Below are positions 54,341 through 63,736 of a stretch of DNA of 64,000 bases, in pieces. Within the stretch, counting starts at the first letter, position 1. Each line of letters starts with the position of its first letter. The stretch is from Planctomycetia bacterium (GTDB lineage Bacteria; Planctomycetota; Planctomycetia; Pirellulales; PNKZ01). The notes beneath the pieces are model-generated. The model saw only the letters and a list, made by a program, of their open reading frames with translations. It did not search any database and had not been told where the DNA came from. The stretch is from positions 1 to 64,000 of the forward strand of contig JAIOPP010000036.1 of assembly GCA_021413845.1 (NCBI GenBank). Reading direction: 5' to 3'. The translations under genes and the position numbers were made by a program.

Positions 54341-55936
54341 ATGCGCTATATCCTCACAACACGCAAGTACAGCCCTAACAGTTTTTTCGAGGGAATCGTG
54401 GTTGACGACGGTCCGATCGAAGGGGAGCCGAAAAAGAAAAAAACTCGCGGTAGCCGCGCGTCGGATCCGGCAGCCCAACTCTCCGCAGAAACACCGGCCG
54501 AAGAAGCCGTGATCGCCGACGATGTGACGTTGCCGAAGCCTGAAGAACAAGCCACGGCCGACGCGGTTGATTCCGAGACTGTCGATCCCGAAACGAAGTC
54601 CGTGATCCTCGAATTCGGCCTAGGATACGGCCGCGCAGCCGCACGCGTGAAGGAGTTTCCGCACAAGCCGGGGGTCTATCTGATGAAGGATAGCACCGGT
54701 CGGGTCATCTACATCGGCAAAGCGAAAGACCTACGGAATCGGGCTTCGAGCTACTTCCTCAAGGTCGCCGCCGTCGAACGTCGGACGGCGGAACTAGTCC
54801 GCGAAATCTGCGACATCGACTACATCGAGTGCGACAGCGAAGTCGATGCGCTCTTGGCCGAGTCGCGGTTGATCAAAGACATTCAACCGAAATTCAATCA
54901 AGACCTGAAAGACGACAAGTCGTTTCCGTATCTCGAAATCTTCGTGCGCGAAGACTTTCCTCGCGTCGAATTCACGCGCGAGCCGCAAGACCGCGGCACG
55001 AAGCTTTACGGGCCGTTCGCCTCGGCCGGAAGCTTGCGCGGCGCGATCGCCGTGCTGCAAAAAGTCTTCAAGTTCCGCACCTGCTCGCTCGATATCGCGG
55101 CCGACGACGATCGTTGGCGTTGGTTTCGGCCCTGCCTCTTGGCGAGCATCGATCAATGCACCGCGCCATGCAACATGCGGATCTCGAAAGAGGAATATCG
55201 CAAAGACATCGACCGGCTCCGGATGTTCTTAGACGGCAATAAGAAGAAGCTTTTGACGGAAATGCGGGCTGAAATGGCCGTAGCGGCGAAAGGCTTGTTG
55301 TTCGAGAAAGCCGGCCGCTTGCGCGATGAGATCCGCATGCTGGAAACTCTTGACGACCGGGGCGAGCTCGATACGCATGAGCAGCCCGAGGTGTTCTTCA
55401 TCGATCCGAAGAAGGGGCTCGCCGGATTGAAGAAGGTGCTCGGCATGGACAAAACTCCGCGGACGATCGAAGGAGTGGATATCGCACACTTGCAGGGAGG
55501 AGAGACGGTCGCTTCGCTCGTGCAATTCATCGACGGCCTGCCGTTCAAGCCGGGCTACAAGCGCTACAAGATCCGAAGCGTGACCGGCATCGACGACTTC
55601 GCGAGCATCCATGAAGTCGTCGCTCGGCGCTTCAAGCGGCTCGAAGACGAAGGAGGATTGTTTCCCGATATCTTGCTCATCGACGGCGGCAAGGGACAAC
55701 TCAACGCCGGCCTCGCGGCGTTTCGCGCGCTCGACATCACGCCGCCGACGATCATCTCGCTCGCGAAGCGCGAAGAGGAGATTTACATTCCCGGCGCCGA
55801 CGAGCCGCTCAGGCTCAGTCGACATGCCTACGCGCTACGGCTCTTGCAATACGTGCGCGATGAGGCGCATCGGTTCGCGCAGCATTATCATCACATGCTG
55901 CGCCGCAAAACGACCTTCGGCGACGACACGAAGTAG
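54341..55936 (+). CDS. uvrC: Excinuclease subunit UvrC lacking the C-terminal HhH region
   Basis: A 531-residue nucleotide-excision-repair nuclease. After an N-terminal, low-complexity extension of about 100 residues (acidic, with PKKKKTRGSR) comes the GIY-YIG domain (KPGVYLMKDSTGRVIYIGKA, about 109-128), a Cys-containing linker (SIDQCTAPCN), the UVR-like helix segment and the RNase H-like C-terminal nuclease (GVDIAHLQGGETVASLVQF, LLIDGGKGQLNAGLAA). The frame stops just after the RDEAHRFAQHYHHMLRRK segment, where ordinary UvrC (about 600 residues) continues into a helix-hairpin-helix pair. A whole DNA-binding module is therefore missing. Confidence 0.9.
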   Translation: MRYILTTRKYSPNSFFEGIVVDDGPIEGEPKKKKTRGSRASDPAAQLSAETPAEEAVIADDVTLPKPEEQATADAVDSETVDPETKSVILEFGLGYGRAAARVKEFPHKPGVYLMKDSTGRVIYIGKAKDLRNRASSYFLKVAAVERRTAELVREICDIDYIECDSEVDALLAESRLIKDIQPKFNQDLKDDKSFPYLEIFVREDFPRVEFTREPQDRGTKLYGPFASAGSLRGAIAVLQKVFKFRTCSLDIAADDDRWRWFRPCLLASIDQCTAPCNMRISKEEYRKDIDRLRMFLDGNKKKLLTEMRAEMAVAAKGLLFEKAGRLRDEIRMLETLDDRGELDTHEQPEVFFIDPKKGLAGLKKVLGMDKTPRTIEGVDIAHLQGGETVASLVQFIDGLPFKPGYKRYKIRSVTGIDDFASIHEVVARRFKRLEDEGGLFPDILLIDGGKGQLNAGLAAFRALDITPPTIISLAKREEEIYIPGADEPLRLSRHAYALRLLQYVRDEAHRFAQHYHHMLRRKTTFGDDTK

Positions 55937-56286
55937 CACTGCAAAGTAGCGGCGCATGCGCTCGCTTGAATTGTGCTTCTTCGTTCGCTTCGGCAGCTTG
56001 TGAAGTGGCCCGACCACAGGCTTTCGTGCAGTCTTCCGATGCGCGCAAAAGGCCACGATTTCGGACTTTTTTCCCAGCGAAGCTTGCAATAACGAGATCC
56101 GCCGATATGATCTGAATCCGTGGGAAACTTGCCCATGCAGTTTCGGTAAGCTGAGACTGTGTGGTTTTAGAGCCCATTGCTCTTAGGCAGTTCGGAAACG
56201 GAGTTCCGCAATAAACCGTCGACTCGGTTGCCGTAAGGCATCCGGCTCGACGATGACGGGCGCTTCGATCTCGAGTACGTCGACCC
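55937..56286 (+). other. Gene-free region before mraZ
   Basis: 350 bases after uvrC. Contains the promoter candidate at 56084-56111 and a leader of about 170 bases with the small inverted pair GAGC..GCTC (56171-56184). No repeat of MraZ boxes (GTGGGA-type triplets) was recognised, although GTGGGA does occur at 56119-56124. Confidence 0.4.
56084..56111 (+). promoter_or_regulatory. Sigma70-like promoter candidate for mraZ
   Basis: TTGCAA (56084-56089), 16 bases, TATGAT (56106-56111). About 175 bases before the mraZ start; a single GTGGGA (56119-56124) just downstream resembles one half of a MraZ binding box. Confidence 0.4.
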
Positions 56287-56775
56287 ATGGCCGCTTCGGC
56301 AGCAGACTTGATCCTCGGAGAATTTTCCCGCACGCTCGATGAGCGCTTTCGCGTGGCGGTGCCGAGCGAAATGGTCGCGCTGTTGGGAGCGACGGATGGT
56401 CGCTGTGTGCTCGCGAAAGAACGGCCCGGGTGTCTCAGCCTTTGGGAAGCGAAGGCTTGGACCGAACGCATGCAGGCCGGCGTCGAATTGATTCGGGCCA
56501 AGATGCGGGCAGGGAAGTTGGATGGGCGCTCGTCGCAAGTGCAAGTGCTCGGGCGCTTGCTTTCGACCCGACATGCCGAAGTGCAACTCGGCGATCGAGG
56601 GCGTTTGTTGGTGCCCGACGGTTTCCGCGGCTTTCTTAAAGCCGTGGGAGGAGGAGAAGTGATGCTCGTCGGCGCCGGCGTCTGTATCGAGATTTGGCAT
56701 CCGCCGTCGTGGCTCGATTATCTCGAACGGCGCATGCCTCGCTTCCGAAAACTATTCGATCAACTCGCCGATTGA
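56287..56775 (+). CDS. mraZ: MraZ-like transcriptional regulator (orphan)
   Basis: A 162-residue protein with two AbrB-like MraZ repeats: GEFSRTLDERFRVAVPSEM (about 11-29) and LSTRHAEVQLGDRGRLLVPD (about 93-112). In most bacteria MraZ is the first gene of the division and cell wall cluster and represses it. Here no mraW, fts or mur gene follows; its neighbours are uvrC and pyrG. The first repeat has DERFR in place of the more usual D.KGR. Planctomycetes lack FtsZ, so this regulator must have a changed target set, which is inference. Confidence 0.88.
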   Translation: MAASAADLILGEFSRTLDERFRVAVPSEMVALLGATDGRCVLAKERPGCLSLWEAKAWTERMQAGVELIRAKMRAGKLDGRSSQVQVLGRLLSTRHAEVQLGDRGRLLVPDGFRGFLKAVGGGEVMLVGAGVCIEIWHPPSWLDYLERRMPRFRKLFDQLAD

Positions 56776-56971
56776 TTTTTGGCCGATTGATTTTTGATTG
56801 TGCGATCCGCAATCGGTTTTTAACACGTTTACGATATCCGGCTCGGTGCGGAGGGTTTGCTCTTCGTTTTGCTCCCGTTGTCACCCGGTGCAGCTTGGCG
56901 AATCCAGGGATTGGAAAATTGGCTAGGACGGCCTCAGAGTCTCCTCCCCCGAGCCGGATACTTTTTCAAGC

Positions 56972-57051
56972 AGTGGTCGGTGGTCAGTTGTCAGTGATCA
57001 GATAGGAAGTTCGCTTCCCAAGCTGAACACTGAACACCGGCCACTGACCAC
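56972..57051. repeat. 80-nt imperfect cruciform, planctomycete-type intergenic element
   Basis: Arms of 30 bases (56972-57001 with 57022-57051) match at 24 of 30 positions and contain the reiterated GGTCAGT/TGTCAGTG motif. The 20-base loop folds again: GGAAG, TTCG, CTTCC (57006-57019), a five-pair stem with a UUCG-type tetraloop. It lies in the 288-base gap between the convergent mraZ and pyrG genes, just after the pyrG stop. Only one copy occurs in this window. Confidence 0.75.
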
Positions 57052-57063
57052 TTCCCGCAGCAC

Positions 57064-58719
57064 TCAATCGATGATCGTTTGCGTTTCCAGTTCTTTGCCG
57101 CGTGGGTCGCCGCCGCGGCTGTTGCGGCGTTGAATCGCCGCCGCGATGAAGTCGCGGAACAGCGGGTGTGCGGCGATCGGCTTGCTCTTGAATTCCGGAT
57201 GGAATTGCACGGCCAAGAACCACGGATGGGCCGGGTATTCCAAAATTTCGACGAGCGCTCCGTCGGGGCTTTTGCCCGTGAAACGGAGCCCGTGTGCCTC
57301 AAATTGCTGACGGTAAACGTTGTTGAACTCGTAGCGATGGCGATGGCGCTCGGTGATTTGCGCCGCGCCGTAAGCCGCTTCGGCCTTGCTGCCGGCTTCG
57401 AGCATGGCGGGCTGCGCGCCGAGACGCATCGTGCCTCCCATGTCGGTAATCGTCTTTTGTTCGTTGAGCAAGCAAATCACGGGATGCTTGGTGTCTTTGC
57501 TGAACTCGGTCGAGTGTGCTCCTTCGAGACCGATCACGTTACGGGCGAATTCGATCGCGGCGCATTGCATGCCGAGGCAGATGCCGAAAAACGGGATGTC
57601 GCGCATCCGCGCAAAGCGAATCGCCTCGATCTTTCCTTCGATCCCGCGCTCGCCGAAGCCGCCGGGAATGAGAATGCCGTCGTAGCCCGACAGGAGGCGT
57701 TCGGGCCCTTCGCGTTCGACTTCTTCCGCCTGAATCCGTTGGATGCGCACTTGCGCGTGGTTGGCGATGCCGGCATGGTCGAGCGATTCGTAGATCGATT
57801 TATACGCGTCGCGATGCTCGGCGTATTTGCCGACGACGGCGATGCTGATCTCTTCGCGCGGATTGCGCAAGCGATGCAGTAGCTCTTTCCACTGGTCGAG
57901 CTTCAATCGACCGGCTGGCAGGTTCAGCCGTTTGCAGATCAACTCGTCGAGTTTGTTTTCGACCAAGCTGAACGGCACTTCGTAGATCGAGAAGTCTTTG
58001 TCTTTCTCTTCGATCACGGCTTCGAGCGGCAGATTGCAGAACAGCGCGATCTTTTCGCGGTCTTCGCGGCTGATCGTCCGCTCGGTGCGGCAAATCAGCA
58101 CGTCGGGCTGGATGCCGATCTCGCGCATCTGGCCGACCGAGTGCTGCGTCGGCTTGGTCTTCAATTCGCCGGCCGCTTTGAGATACGGAACCAGCGTGAG
58201 ATGGATGTAGAGGCAATTCTCTTTGCCGATATCAAGCGAATATTGCCGGATCGCTTCGAGAAACGGCAGGCTTTCGATATCGCCGACCGTGCCGCCGATC
58301 TCGGTGATGACGACATCGACGTCGTCGGCCGCGAGCTTCGCCACGCACGACTTGATCTCGTTCGTGATATGCGGAATGACCTGCACGGTCTTGCCGAGGA
58401 ACTCGCCGCGCCGTTCCTTATTAATGACCGAAAGATAGATCTGACCGGTCGTGTAGTTCGAGTCGCGCGTGAGGGGGCCGTTCGTGAAGCGCTCGTAGTG
58501 GCCGAGATCGAGGTCGGTCTCGCTCCCGTCGTCGAGCACATAGACTTCCCCGTGCTGATAGGGGCTCATCGTGCCGGGATCGACGTTGATATAAGGGTCG
58601 AACTTTTGCAAGCGAACCCGTAGGCCGCGCTGCTCGAGCAGCATGCCGACCGACGCGCTGGTCAATCCTTTTCCCAACGAACTGACGACGCCGCCGGTTA
58701 CGAAAATATGTTTCGTCAT
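57064..58719 (-). CDS. pyrG: CTP synthase PyrG
   Basis: A 551-residue enzyme that makes CTP from UTP, ATP and glutamine. The ATG at 58719 ([19 protein letters not shown]) is the family start and follows AAGGGG; upstream in-frame codons only add an unconserved piece. The synthetase domain covers about 1-270 and the glutamine amidotransferase domain the rest, with nucleophile Cys in FGICLGMQC (about 388) and His/Glu in [12 protein letters not shown] (about 524). It lies 180 bases after kdsB on the same strand, a pairing in which PyrG supplies the CTP that KdsB uses. Confidence 0.97.
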   Translation of the reverse strand: MTKHIFVTGGVVSSLGKGLTSASVGMLLEQRGLRVRLQKFDPYINVDPGTMSPYQHGEVYVLDDGSETDLDLGHYERFTNGPLTRDSNYTTGQIYLSVINKERRGEFLGKTVQVIPHITNEIKSCVAKLAADDVDVVITEIGGTVGDIESLPFLEAIRQYSLDIGKENCLYIHLTLVPYLKAAGELKTKPTQHSVGQMREIGIQPDVLICRTERTISREDREKIALFCNLPLEAVIEEKDKDFSIYEVPFSLVENKLDELICKRLNLPAGRLKLDQWKELLHRLRNPREEISIAVVGKYAEHRDAYKSIYESLDHAGIANHAQVRIQRIQAEEVEREGPERLLSGYDGILIPGGFGERGIEGKIEAIRFARMRDIPFFGICLGMQCAAIEFARNVIGLEGAHSTEFSKDTKHPVICLLNEQKTITDMGGTMRLGAQPAMLEAGSKAEAAYGAAQITERHRHRYEFNNVYRQQFEAHGLRFTGKSPDGALVEILEYPAHPWFLAVQFHPEFKSKPIAAHPLFRDFIAAAIQRRNSRGGDPRGKELETQTIID

Positions 58720-58898
58720 GCGATTATCGGCCCCTTGCGTTTCGGCTTCTGGGTAAAAGCCGATTCTATCAGCTAGCGGAACTTCCGCCATGAGGCCCAC
58801 GGCGCTTCGACGGAAACACTGTTAGCCGCAATACTTCGGAAGTTTTACGGCGAGTTTCACTCGCCGCAAGCCAGGCCATTCGCTTAAGGCCTGTCGCG

Positions 58899-59651
58899 TT
58901 AGGCTCGGCCGGCGCGCGCCACGAACGCCGCGTAGTCGGCCGGGGTATCGATGCCGCGCGTCGGTTCGTCGACGACCCCCACGCCGATTTCGTAGCCCGC
59001 TTCCAGGACTCGGAGCTGTTCGAGCTTCTCGATCTGCTCGAATCGCGACGGGGGAAGCGCCGCGATTTGCATTAAGAACTCACGCCGATAGGCATAGAGC
59101 CCGATGTGTTGCAGGAACGGCGCAGGCTCGGCTGCCAGGAGCGCATCGTCCCATTCGCGCGGATGCGGCACGACGCTCCGGCTGAAATAAAGCGCGCGGC
59201 CGCGCCGGTCGCACACGACCTTCACGACCGCCGGATTTTCCAGCATGGCCCGAGTCCGAATCGGAGTCGCCAGGGTCGACATCACGAGCGATGGATCGCG
59301 CTCTAAGATTTCGATCGCCAGATCGATCGAGCTCCCCGCGATCTCCGGTTCATCCCCTTGCACGTTGACGATAATCTCGACGTCGTCCGGGAGTTGCCGT
59401 GCCACCTCGGCCACGCGATCGGTGCCGCTGGCGCAATCGACGCTCGTCATCTGCGCAAGGCCGGCAAACGCGACGACCTCGCGCCGAATCTCTTCCGCGT
59501 CGGTCGCCACACAGTAGCCCGACGGGCGTCGTGCTCGTCGCGCCGATTCATAAGTGTGTTGAATCAGCGACTTGCCGGTCTCGCGAAGCAGAAGCTTTTG
59601 CGGTAGCCGAGTCGAAGCCAACCGCGCGGGGATCACGACGAAAGATTTCAC
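58899..59651 (-). CDS. kdsB: 3-deoxy-manno-octulosonate cytidylyltransferase KdsB
   Basis: A 250-residue enzyme forming CMP-Kdo from CTP and Kdo for the lipopolysaccharide core. I start at a GTG (59651; VKSFVVIPARLASTRLPQKL) because AGGAG lies nine bases upstream and the length matches the usual 245-260 residues. Other signatures: YCVATDAEEI, SGTDRVAEVA, VNVQGDEPEI and QHIGLYAYRREFL. It shows that this organism makes Kdo-containing LPS. Upstream gene of the kdsB-pyrG pair, divergent from glmS. Confidence 0.95.
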   Translation of the reverse strand: MKSFVVIPARLASTRLPQKLLLRETGKSLIQHTYESARRARRPSGYCVATDAEEIRREVVAFAGLAQMTSVDCASGTDRVAEVARQLPDDVEIIVNVQGDEPEIAGSSIDLAIEILERDPSLVMSTLATPIRTRAMLENPAVVKVVCDRRGRALYFSRSVVPHPREWDDALLAAEPAPFLQHIGLYAYRREFLMQIAALPPSRFEQIEKLEQLRVLEAGYEIGVGVVDEPTRGIDTPADYAAFVARAGRA

Positions 59652-59969
59652 GAACCGGGCTCCTGAAGGGCAGAGGTATCGGCATCGAACCGCCACTCGT
59701 ATTTCGAGAGTGTCTCGTCGCACGGTGTCGATGCCCAATGTCGATGCATCGACGTTAGCTGGTGTAAGCGAGAAAATCCGCTTAATCCGAGGCAAAGCCG
59801 CGATTGTAGCCGTCGACAAGCAGCGGTCTACGGCATTTACCGCCGTTCGCGCGTCGACTGCCGGCATACGGTTCTCTAGCGGCGATTCCGCGGGTTTGAT
59901 ACAGTCCGCGGCCCAATCGGTACGTTGGGATCGGGAATTTATTTTCTACGTCGAGCAGTGAGGTCGATC
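59652..59969. other. Divergent region between kdsB and glmS
   Basis: 318 bases. The kdsB binding site (AGGAG) and a GAGG before glmS are visible. No glmS ribozyme core and no strong promoter pair could be recognised; a TTTGATACA stretch near 59895 is the only -10-like sequence. Confidence 0.4.
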
Positions 59970-61856
59970 ATGTGCGGCATCGTCGGATATGTAGGAAGTC
60001 GCGAGTGCATCGATTTTCTCGTGCATGGCTTGCGCCGGCTTGAGTATCGCGGTTACGACAGTTCCGGCGTGGTGACGCTCGGCGATGCGACTCCGCTGAC
60101 CGTCGTGAAGGCGGCCGGCCGCATCGACAAACTCGTCGCCAAGCTCGCGCAGACGCCGACCAACGGCACGACCGGCGTCGGGCACACGCGCTGGGCCACA
60201 CACGGTCCGGCGACCGACGTAAACGCGCATCCGCATCTCGGCGGCAACGGCATCGTGGCCGTCGTGCATAACGGCGTGATCGAAAACTTTCGACCGTTGA
60301 AGCAACGCCTCGAATCGCTCGGCTACTGCTTCCGTTCCGCGACCGATACGGAAGTGGTCGCGCATTTGGTCGCCGAACAACTCACGAAAGAATTGGCCGC
60401 GGAACCGATCGCGACGATCGAAGAGATGGCGGCGCGAAACTACGAACCGTTGGTCAACACGGTCCGTGCCGTCTTGTTGAAGTTGCATGGCACTTACGGG
60501 TTGGGCGTCGTGTTTCGCGATTTCCCCGGCGTGATCATCGCGGCGAAGCTCGGCAGCCCGCTCGTCGTCGGCGTCGGACAAGGCGAACACTTTCTCGCGA
60601 GCGATGCCTCGCCGCTCGTCGGGAGCACCGACAAGATCGTGTACCTCAACGATCACGAGATCGCCGTCGTCACGGCCGACTCGCTGCGCATTCTTCATCG
60701 CGACATGGGAGAGACGACGGCCGACGTTCGTACGCTCGACGTGCGCTCGAACGATGTCGACAAAGGGGACTTCGAGCATTTCATGCTCAAGGAGATCTTC
60801 GAGCAGCCCGACACCTTGCGCAACACGATGCGCGGACGACTCTGCGTCGACGAAGCGACGGCACATTTCGGCGGCCTGAATCTTACCGCCAAGGAACTTC
60901 GCTCGGTGAAGCGCATCGTGCTGACCGGTTGCGGCACCAGTTGGCATGCAGGACTCGTGGGTAAGTATCTGATCGAAGAACTGGCGCGCATTCCGGTCGA
61001 AGTGGAGTATGCGAGCGAGCTGCGGTATCGCAATCCGCCGCTCGACGACGGCACGCTCGTCTTCGCGATCACGCAGTCGGGCGAAACCGCCGACACGTTG
61101 GCCGCGATGCGCGAGATGAAGCGCATGGGACACATGACCTTGGCGATCTCGAACGTCGTCGGTAGCACGATCGCCCAGGAAGCGCACGGCGGTATCTATC
61201 TGCATGCGGGCCCCGAGATCGGCGTCGCTTCGACGAAGGCTTTTACTTCGCAATGCGCCGCGCTGACGATGCTCGCGCTCTACCTCGGACGGATGCGGCA
61301 CCTGAGCCATACGCAAGGTGCGCGGATCATCGAACAGTTGCAAGCCTTGCCCGAGCATGTTCGGCAAGCGCTCGAGACCGATGCCGCGATTCGTCGGATC
61401 GCCGCGAAGTATGTCGACTGCCGGACGTTCCTCTATCTCGGCAGGCAGTTCAACTTCCCGGCTGCTCTCGAAGGGGCCTTGAAGCTCAAGGAAATCAGCT
61501 ACATCCACGCCGAAGGTTATCCGGCCGCGGAGATGAAGCATGGCCCGATCGCGCTCGTCGATGCCGAGACTCCGAGCGTGTTCATCGTGCCGAAGGGTGC
61601 GCTGTTCGATAAAGTGATGTCGAACATGGAAGAAATAAAAGCCCGCGGCGGACCGGTGATTGCGATCACTTGTCCGGAGGGGGCGAGCGCCGTCGAATTG
61701 GCCGACGATGTGATCGAGATCCCGGCGGTTGCCGACTTCTTGCAGCCGATCGTTTCGGCGATTCCGCTCCAGCTTTTGGCGTACCACATCGCGGTTCTCC
61801 GCGGCTGCGACGTCGACAAGCCCCGCAACCTCGCGAAGAGCGTGACTGTCGAGTAG
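59970..61856 (+). CDS. glmS: Glutamine-fructose-6-phosphate aminotransferase GlmS
   Basis: A 628-residue enzyme making glucosamine-6-phosphate, the entry to UDP-GlcNAc for peptidoglycan and LPS. The ATG at 59970 is set by the N-terminal nucleophile Cys1 (MCGIVGYVGSRECIDFLVHG) and by GAGG just upstream. The glutaminase domain ends near residue 245; two SIS sugar-isomerase domains follow, with TGCGTSWHAGLVGKYLIE, SQSGETADTLAA-like and ALEGALKLKEISYIHAE, and the protein ends in the conserved KPRNLAKSVTVE. No riboswitch is evident. Divergent from kdsB-pyrG, so three sugar-nucleotide genes share one locus. Confidence 0.97.
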   Translation: MCGIVGYVGSRECIDFLVHGLRRLEYRGYDSSGVVTLGDATPLTVVKAAGRIDKLVAKLAQTPTNGTTGVGHTRWATHGPATDVNAHPHLGGNGIVAVVHNGVIENFRPLKQRLESLGYCFRSATDTEVVAHLVAEQLTKELAAEPIATIEEMAARNYEPLVNTVRAVLLKLHGTYGLGVVFRDFPGVIIAAKLGSPLVVGVGQGEHFLASDASPLVGSTDKIVYLNDHEIAVVTADSLRILHRDMGETTADVRTLDVRSNDVDKGDFEHFMLKEIFEQPDTLRNTMRGRLCVDEATAHFGGLNLTAKELRSVKRIVLTGCGTSWHAGLVGKYLIEELARIPVEVEYASELRYRNPPLDDGTLVFAITQSGETADTLAAMREMKRMGHMTLAISNVVGSTIAQEAHGGIYLHAGPEIGVASTKAFTSQCAALTMLALYLGRMRHLSHTQGARIIEQLQALPEHVRQALETDAAIRRIAAKYVDCRTFLYLGRQFNFPAALEGALKLKEISYIHAEGYPAAEMKHGPIALVDAETPSVFIVPKGALFDKVMSNMEEIKARGGPVIAITCPEGASAVELADDVIEIPAVADFLQPIVSAIPLQLLAYHIAVLRGCDVDKPRNLAKSVTVE

Positions 61857-61890
61857 CTCTTCGAGAGGCGGGCGAATCGACCTCGGGCGC

Positions 61891-61918
61891 TTGAGCAAAC
61901 CACACGATCTGCCATACT
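61891..61918 (+). promoter_or_regulatory. Promoter candidate for the tRNA gene
   Basis: TTGAGC (61891-61896), 16 bases, CATACT (61913-61918); four matches in each box. About 45 bases before the mature tRNA end, a usual distance. Confidence 0.35.
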
Positions 61919-61964
61919 AACGGCTCGATCGGCGACGGCCTCTATAAACGCCGCCGATCCATCA

Positions 61965-62037
<73 letters not shown>

Positions 62038-62042
62038 TCAAG

Positions 62043-62085
62043 AAAACCCTCGTATTCTTTGGTGGATACGGGGGTTTTCGTTTTT
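62043..62085 (+). terminator. Rho-independent terminator after the tRNA
   Basis: 13-bp arms (62043-62055 with 62066-62078, one wobble) with AAAA/TTTT ends, then CGTTTTT. It follows the tRNA by six bases. Confidence 0.8.
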
Positions 62086-62363
62086 CACGGCTGAAGCGTC
62101 GTTGGCCGTTGAGGCGTGTCGGACGCGAGGCATCGCAGGGCCGCAACGGAATTTGCGGGAGGCGGTGAACTTCCTCGGCGCCGGTATGCAATTTCCATTC
62201 ATACCGACATGGAGTCGTCCTGGTTCACCAGACTTCGCCGCAGGCGCGGGCAATGCATGGAGTTTAACGATTGTAGCAATTGTATGGATTCTCCGGGCTT
62301 CGCCAGCCGATGTGGTCCCTGTCGGTCATGGTTGTTGAATGTTCATACAAGGCGGGGCTATTG
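62086..62363 (+). other. Leader region of the Lpg1974-like gene
   Basis: 278 bases between terminator and next start. GGCGGGG about ten bases before 62364 serves as ribosome binding site. An in-frame ATG at 62280 is possible but its extra 28 residues look unlike a signal peptide. Nothing else is seen. Confidence 0.4.
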
Positions 62364-63623
62364 ATGTTGATTCGATTGGGCAGGTCGGTACTTTGCACGG
62401 CTGCGTTGTTCCTCTGGGGGGCGATCTCGGGTCCTGCGGCATCGAACGCTCAGGAGCAGCCAGTGGAAACTCCGGCTGCTGTAGCCCTGCCCAGTCCAAC
62501 CCCGTCCGTCGAGGCCCCAGCCGTTGAAACACCGCCGGTTGACGTCCTGCCGATGCTCCCGGACCCGACGTATGCTGCACCGTCGCGCGTCGGAGTTCCA
62601 TTGTCGGTCTACGTGCCGAACCTAAATCCCGGCTGGGAATTCACTGCCGGCGCGTTGTTGATGAAGCCGAGTGCCGACAACCTGGGCTTCGCGACCATCA
62701 CGACGTTTCTGCCACTGCAGAATCCGCAGTGGGCCGTGCAGTCGCTGGATCCGGGGTATCAGCCCGGCTTCAATGTGGGAGCCCGATATGTGATGCCCGG
62801 TTCCGGCACCGACTTCCGGATGAATTGGGACCACCTCCGCACGAGCGACTCCCGGTCCGTGGCGGTCGGCAATCCGAACACGCAATGGATTTCTCCGTTC
62901 AGTCAGACCGGGCCGTCTACGTCGGAGGCTCCGAACAACGTCGGGATCTTCCACTTCAAGTCGGCCGATGGGCAAGTCGACTTCGGCTATGACATGGCTA
63001 ACTTCGATCTGGGACAGACCGTGAACGTCGGACCGCATTCCCAGTTTCGGATCTTTGCGGGCTTGTCGTACACACGACTGAAGGAGCGCTTGGTCTCGAG
63101 ATTTTATAACAACCCGAACATCAACCCGGTGCTTCCGGTCGTTGCGATTCCCGACCCGACGCTGCAGTACATCTCGCTCGATAATACGTCGACTTATTCG
63201 GGCGTGGGACCGCGCCTCGGCCTGAGCACGGACTACCGACTGTTTCGAGGGCTCAGCTTCATCGGCGAACTAAGCGGCTCGATTTTCGCGGGCCGGATGC
63301 AGCCCGCTCAATACAAATTCGCGGGCGTTTTCCAGAGTCGAACCGACAATGAGCAGATCGCCGGCGATGCCGTGACCCAGGTCGTGTACGGCGGCGATGC
63401 GAAAGTGGGGCTCGGCTACAAGCGCCCCGTGCTCAACGGTTCGATCTTGAATGTCGAATCGGGGTTCAGGGCCGCGATGTTCATCAACCCGTTCTCCACG
63501 TACGAGACAAGCACTAATGTCTTGCCTCTCGATATCGGTTCACTTTCGACCAACAGCATGCGGCATACGACGAGCAACTTCATGCTCAGCGGCTTTTACT
63601 GGAACTGCAGTTTGCAGTGGTGA
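62364..63623 (+). CDS. Legionella-OMP-like (Lpg1974 family) pore protein
   Basis: A 419-residue exported protein started at the ATG at 62364, with signal peptide (LIRLGRSVLCTAALFLWGAI). A Pro/Ala/Glu-rich spacer of about 40 residues comes before the barrel, which begins NPGWEFTAGALLMKPSADNL (about 94-113), the usual opening of Legionella major outer-membrane protein relatives, and includes QVDFGYDMANFDLGQ, FRIFAGLSYTRLKE, GVGPRLGLSTDYRL and NVESGFRAAMFINPF. It ends in an aromatic residue. Such proteins are numerous in planctomycetes. Function probably porin-like. Confidence 0.85.
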   Translation: MLIRLGRSVLCTAALFLWGAISGPAASNAQEQPVETPAAVALPSPTPSVEAPAVETPPVDVLPMLPDPTYAAPSRVGVPLSVYVPNLNPGWEFTAGALLMKPSADNLGFATITTFLPLQNPQWAVQSLDPGYQPGFNVGARYVMPGSGTDFRMNWDHLRTSDSRSVAVGNPNTQWISPFSQTGPSTSEAPNNVGIFHFKSADGQVDFGYDMANFDLGQTVNVGPHSQFRIFAGLSYTRLKERLVSRFYNNPNINPVLPVVAIPDPTLQYISLDNTSTYSGVGPRLGLSTDYRLFRGLSFIGELSGSIFAGRMQPAQYKFAGVFQSRTDNEQIAGDAVTQVVYGGDAKVGLGYKRPVLNGSILNVESGFRAAMFINPFSTYETSTNVLPLDIGSLSTNSMRHTTSNFMLSGFYWNCSLQW

Positions 63624-63736
63624 CCGGCATGGTATTGTCTCTCGTTTCGATGCCGACCACGACCGACGAACGATCGCCCGCGAAACCGGCGCTGAGGCGT
63701 GTTCGTCGCCACGCATCGTAGCGGCGTCGTGGTTAG

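Noticed and set aside
54249-54660. Minus-strand frames over the uvrC start
   Set aside because: Shadow frames; the plus-strand frame leads continuously into the GIY-YIG domain.
59652-59969. glmS ribozyme upstream of glmS
   Set aside because: No recognisable ribozyme core or cleavage site context; the family is mainly found in Firmicutes.
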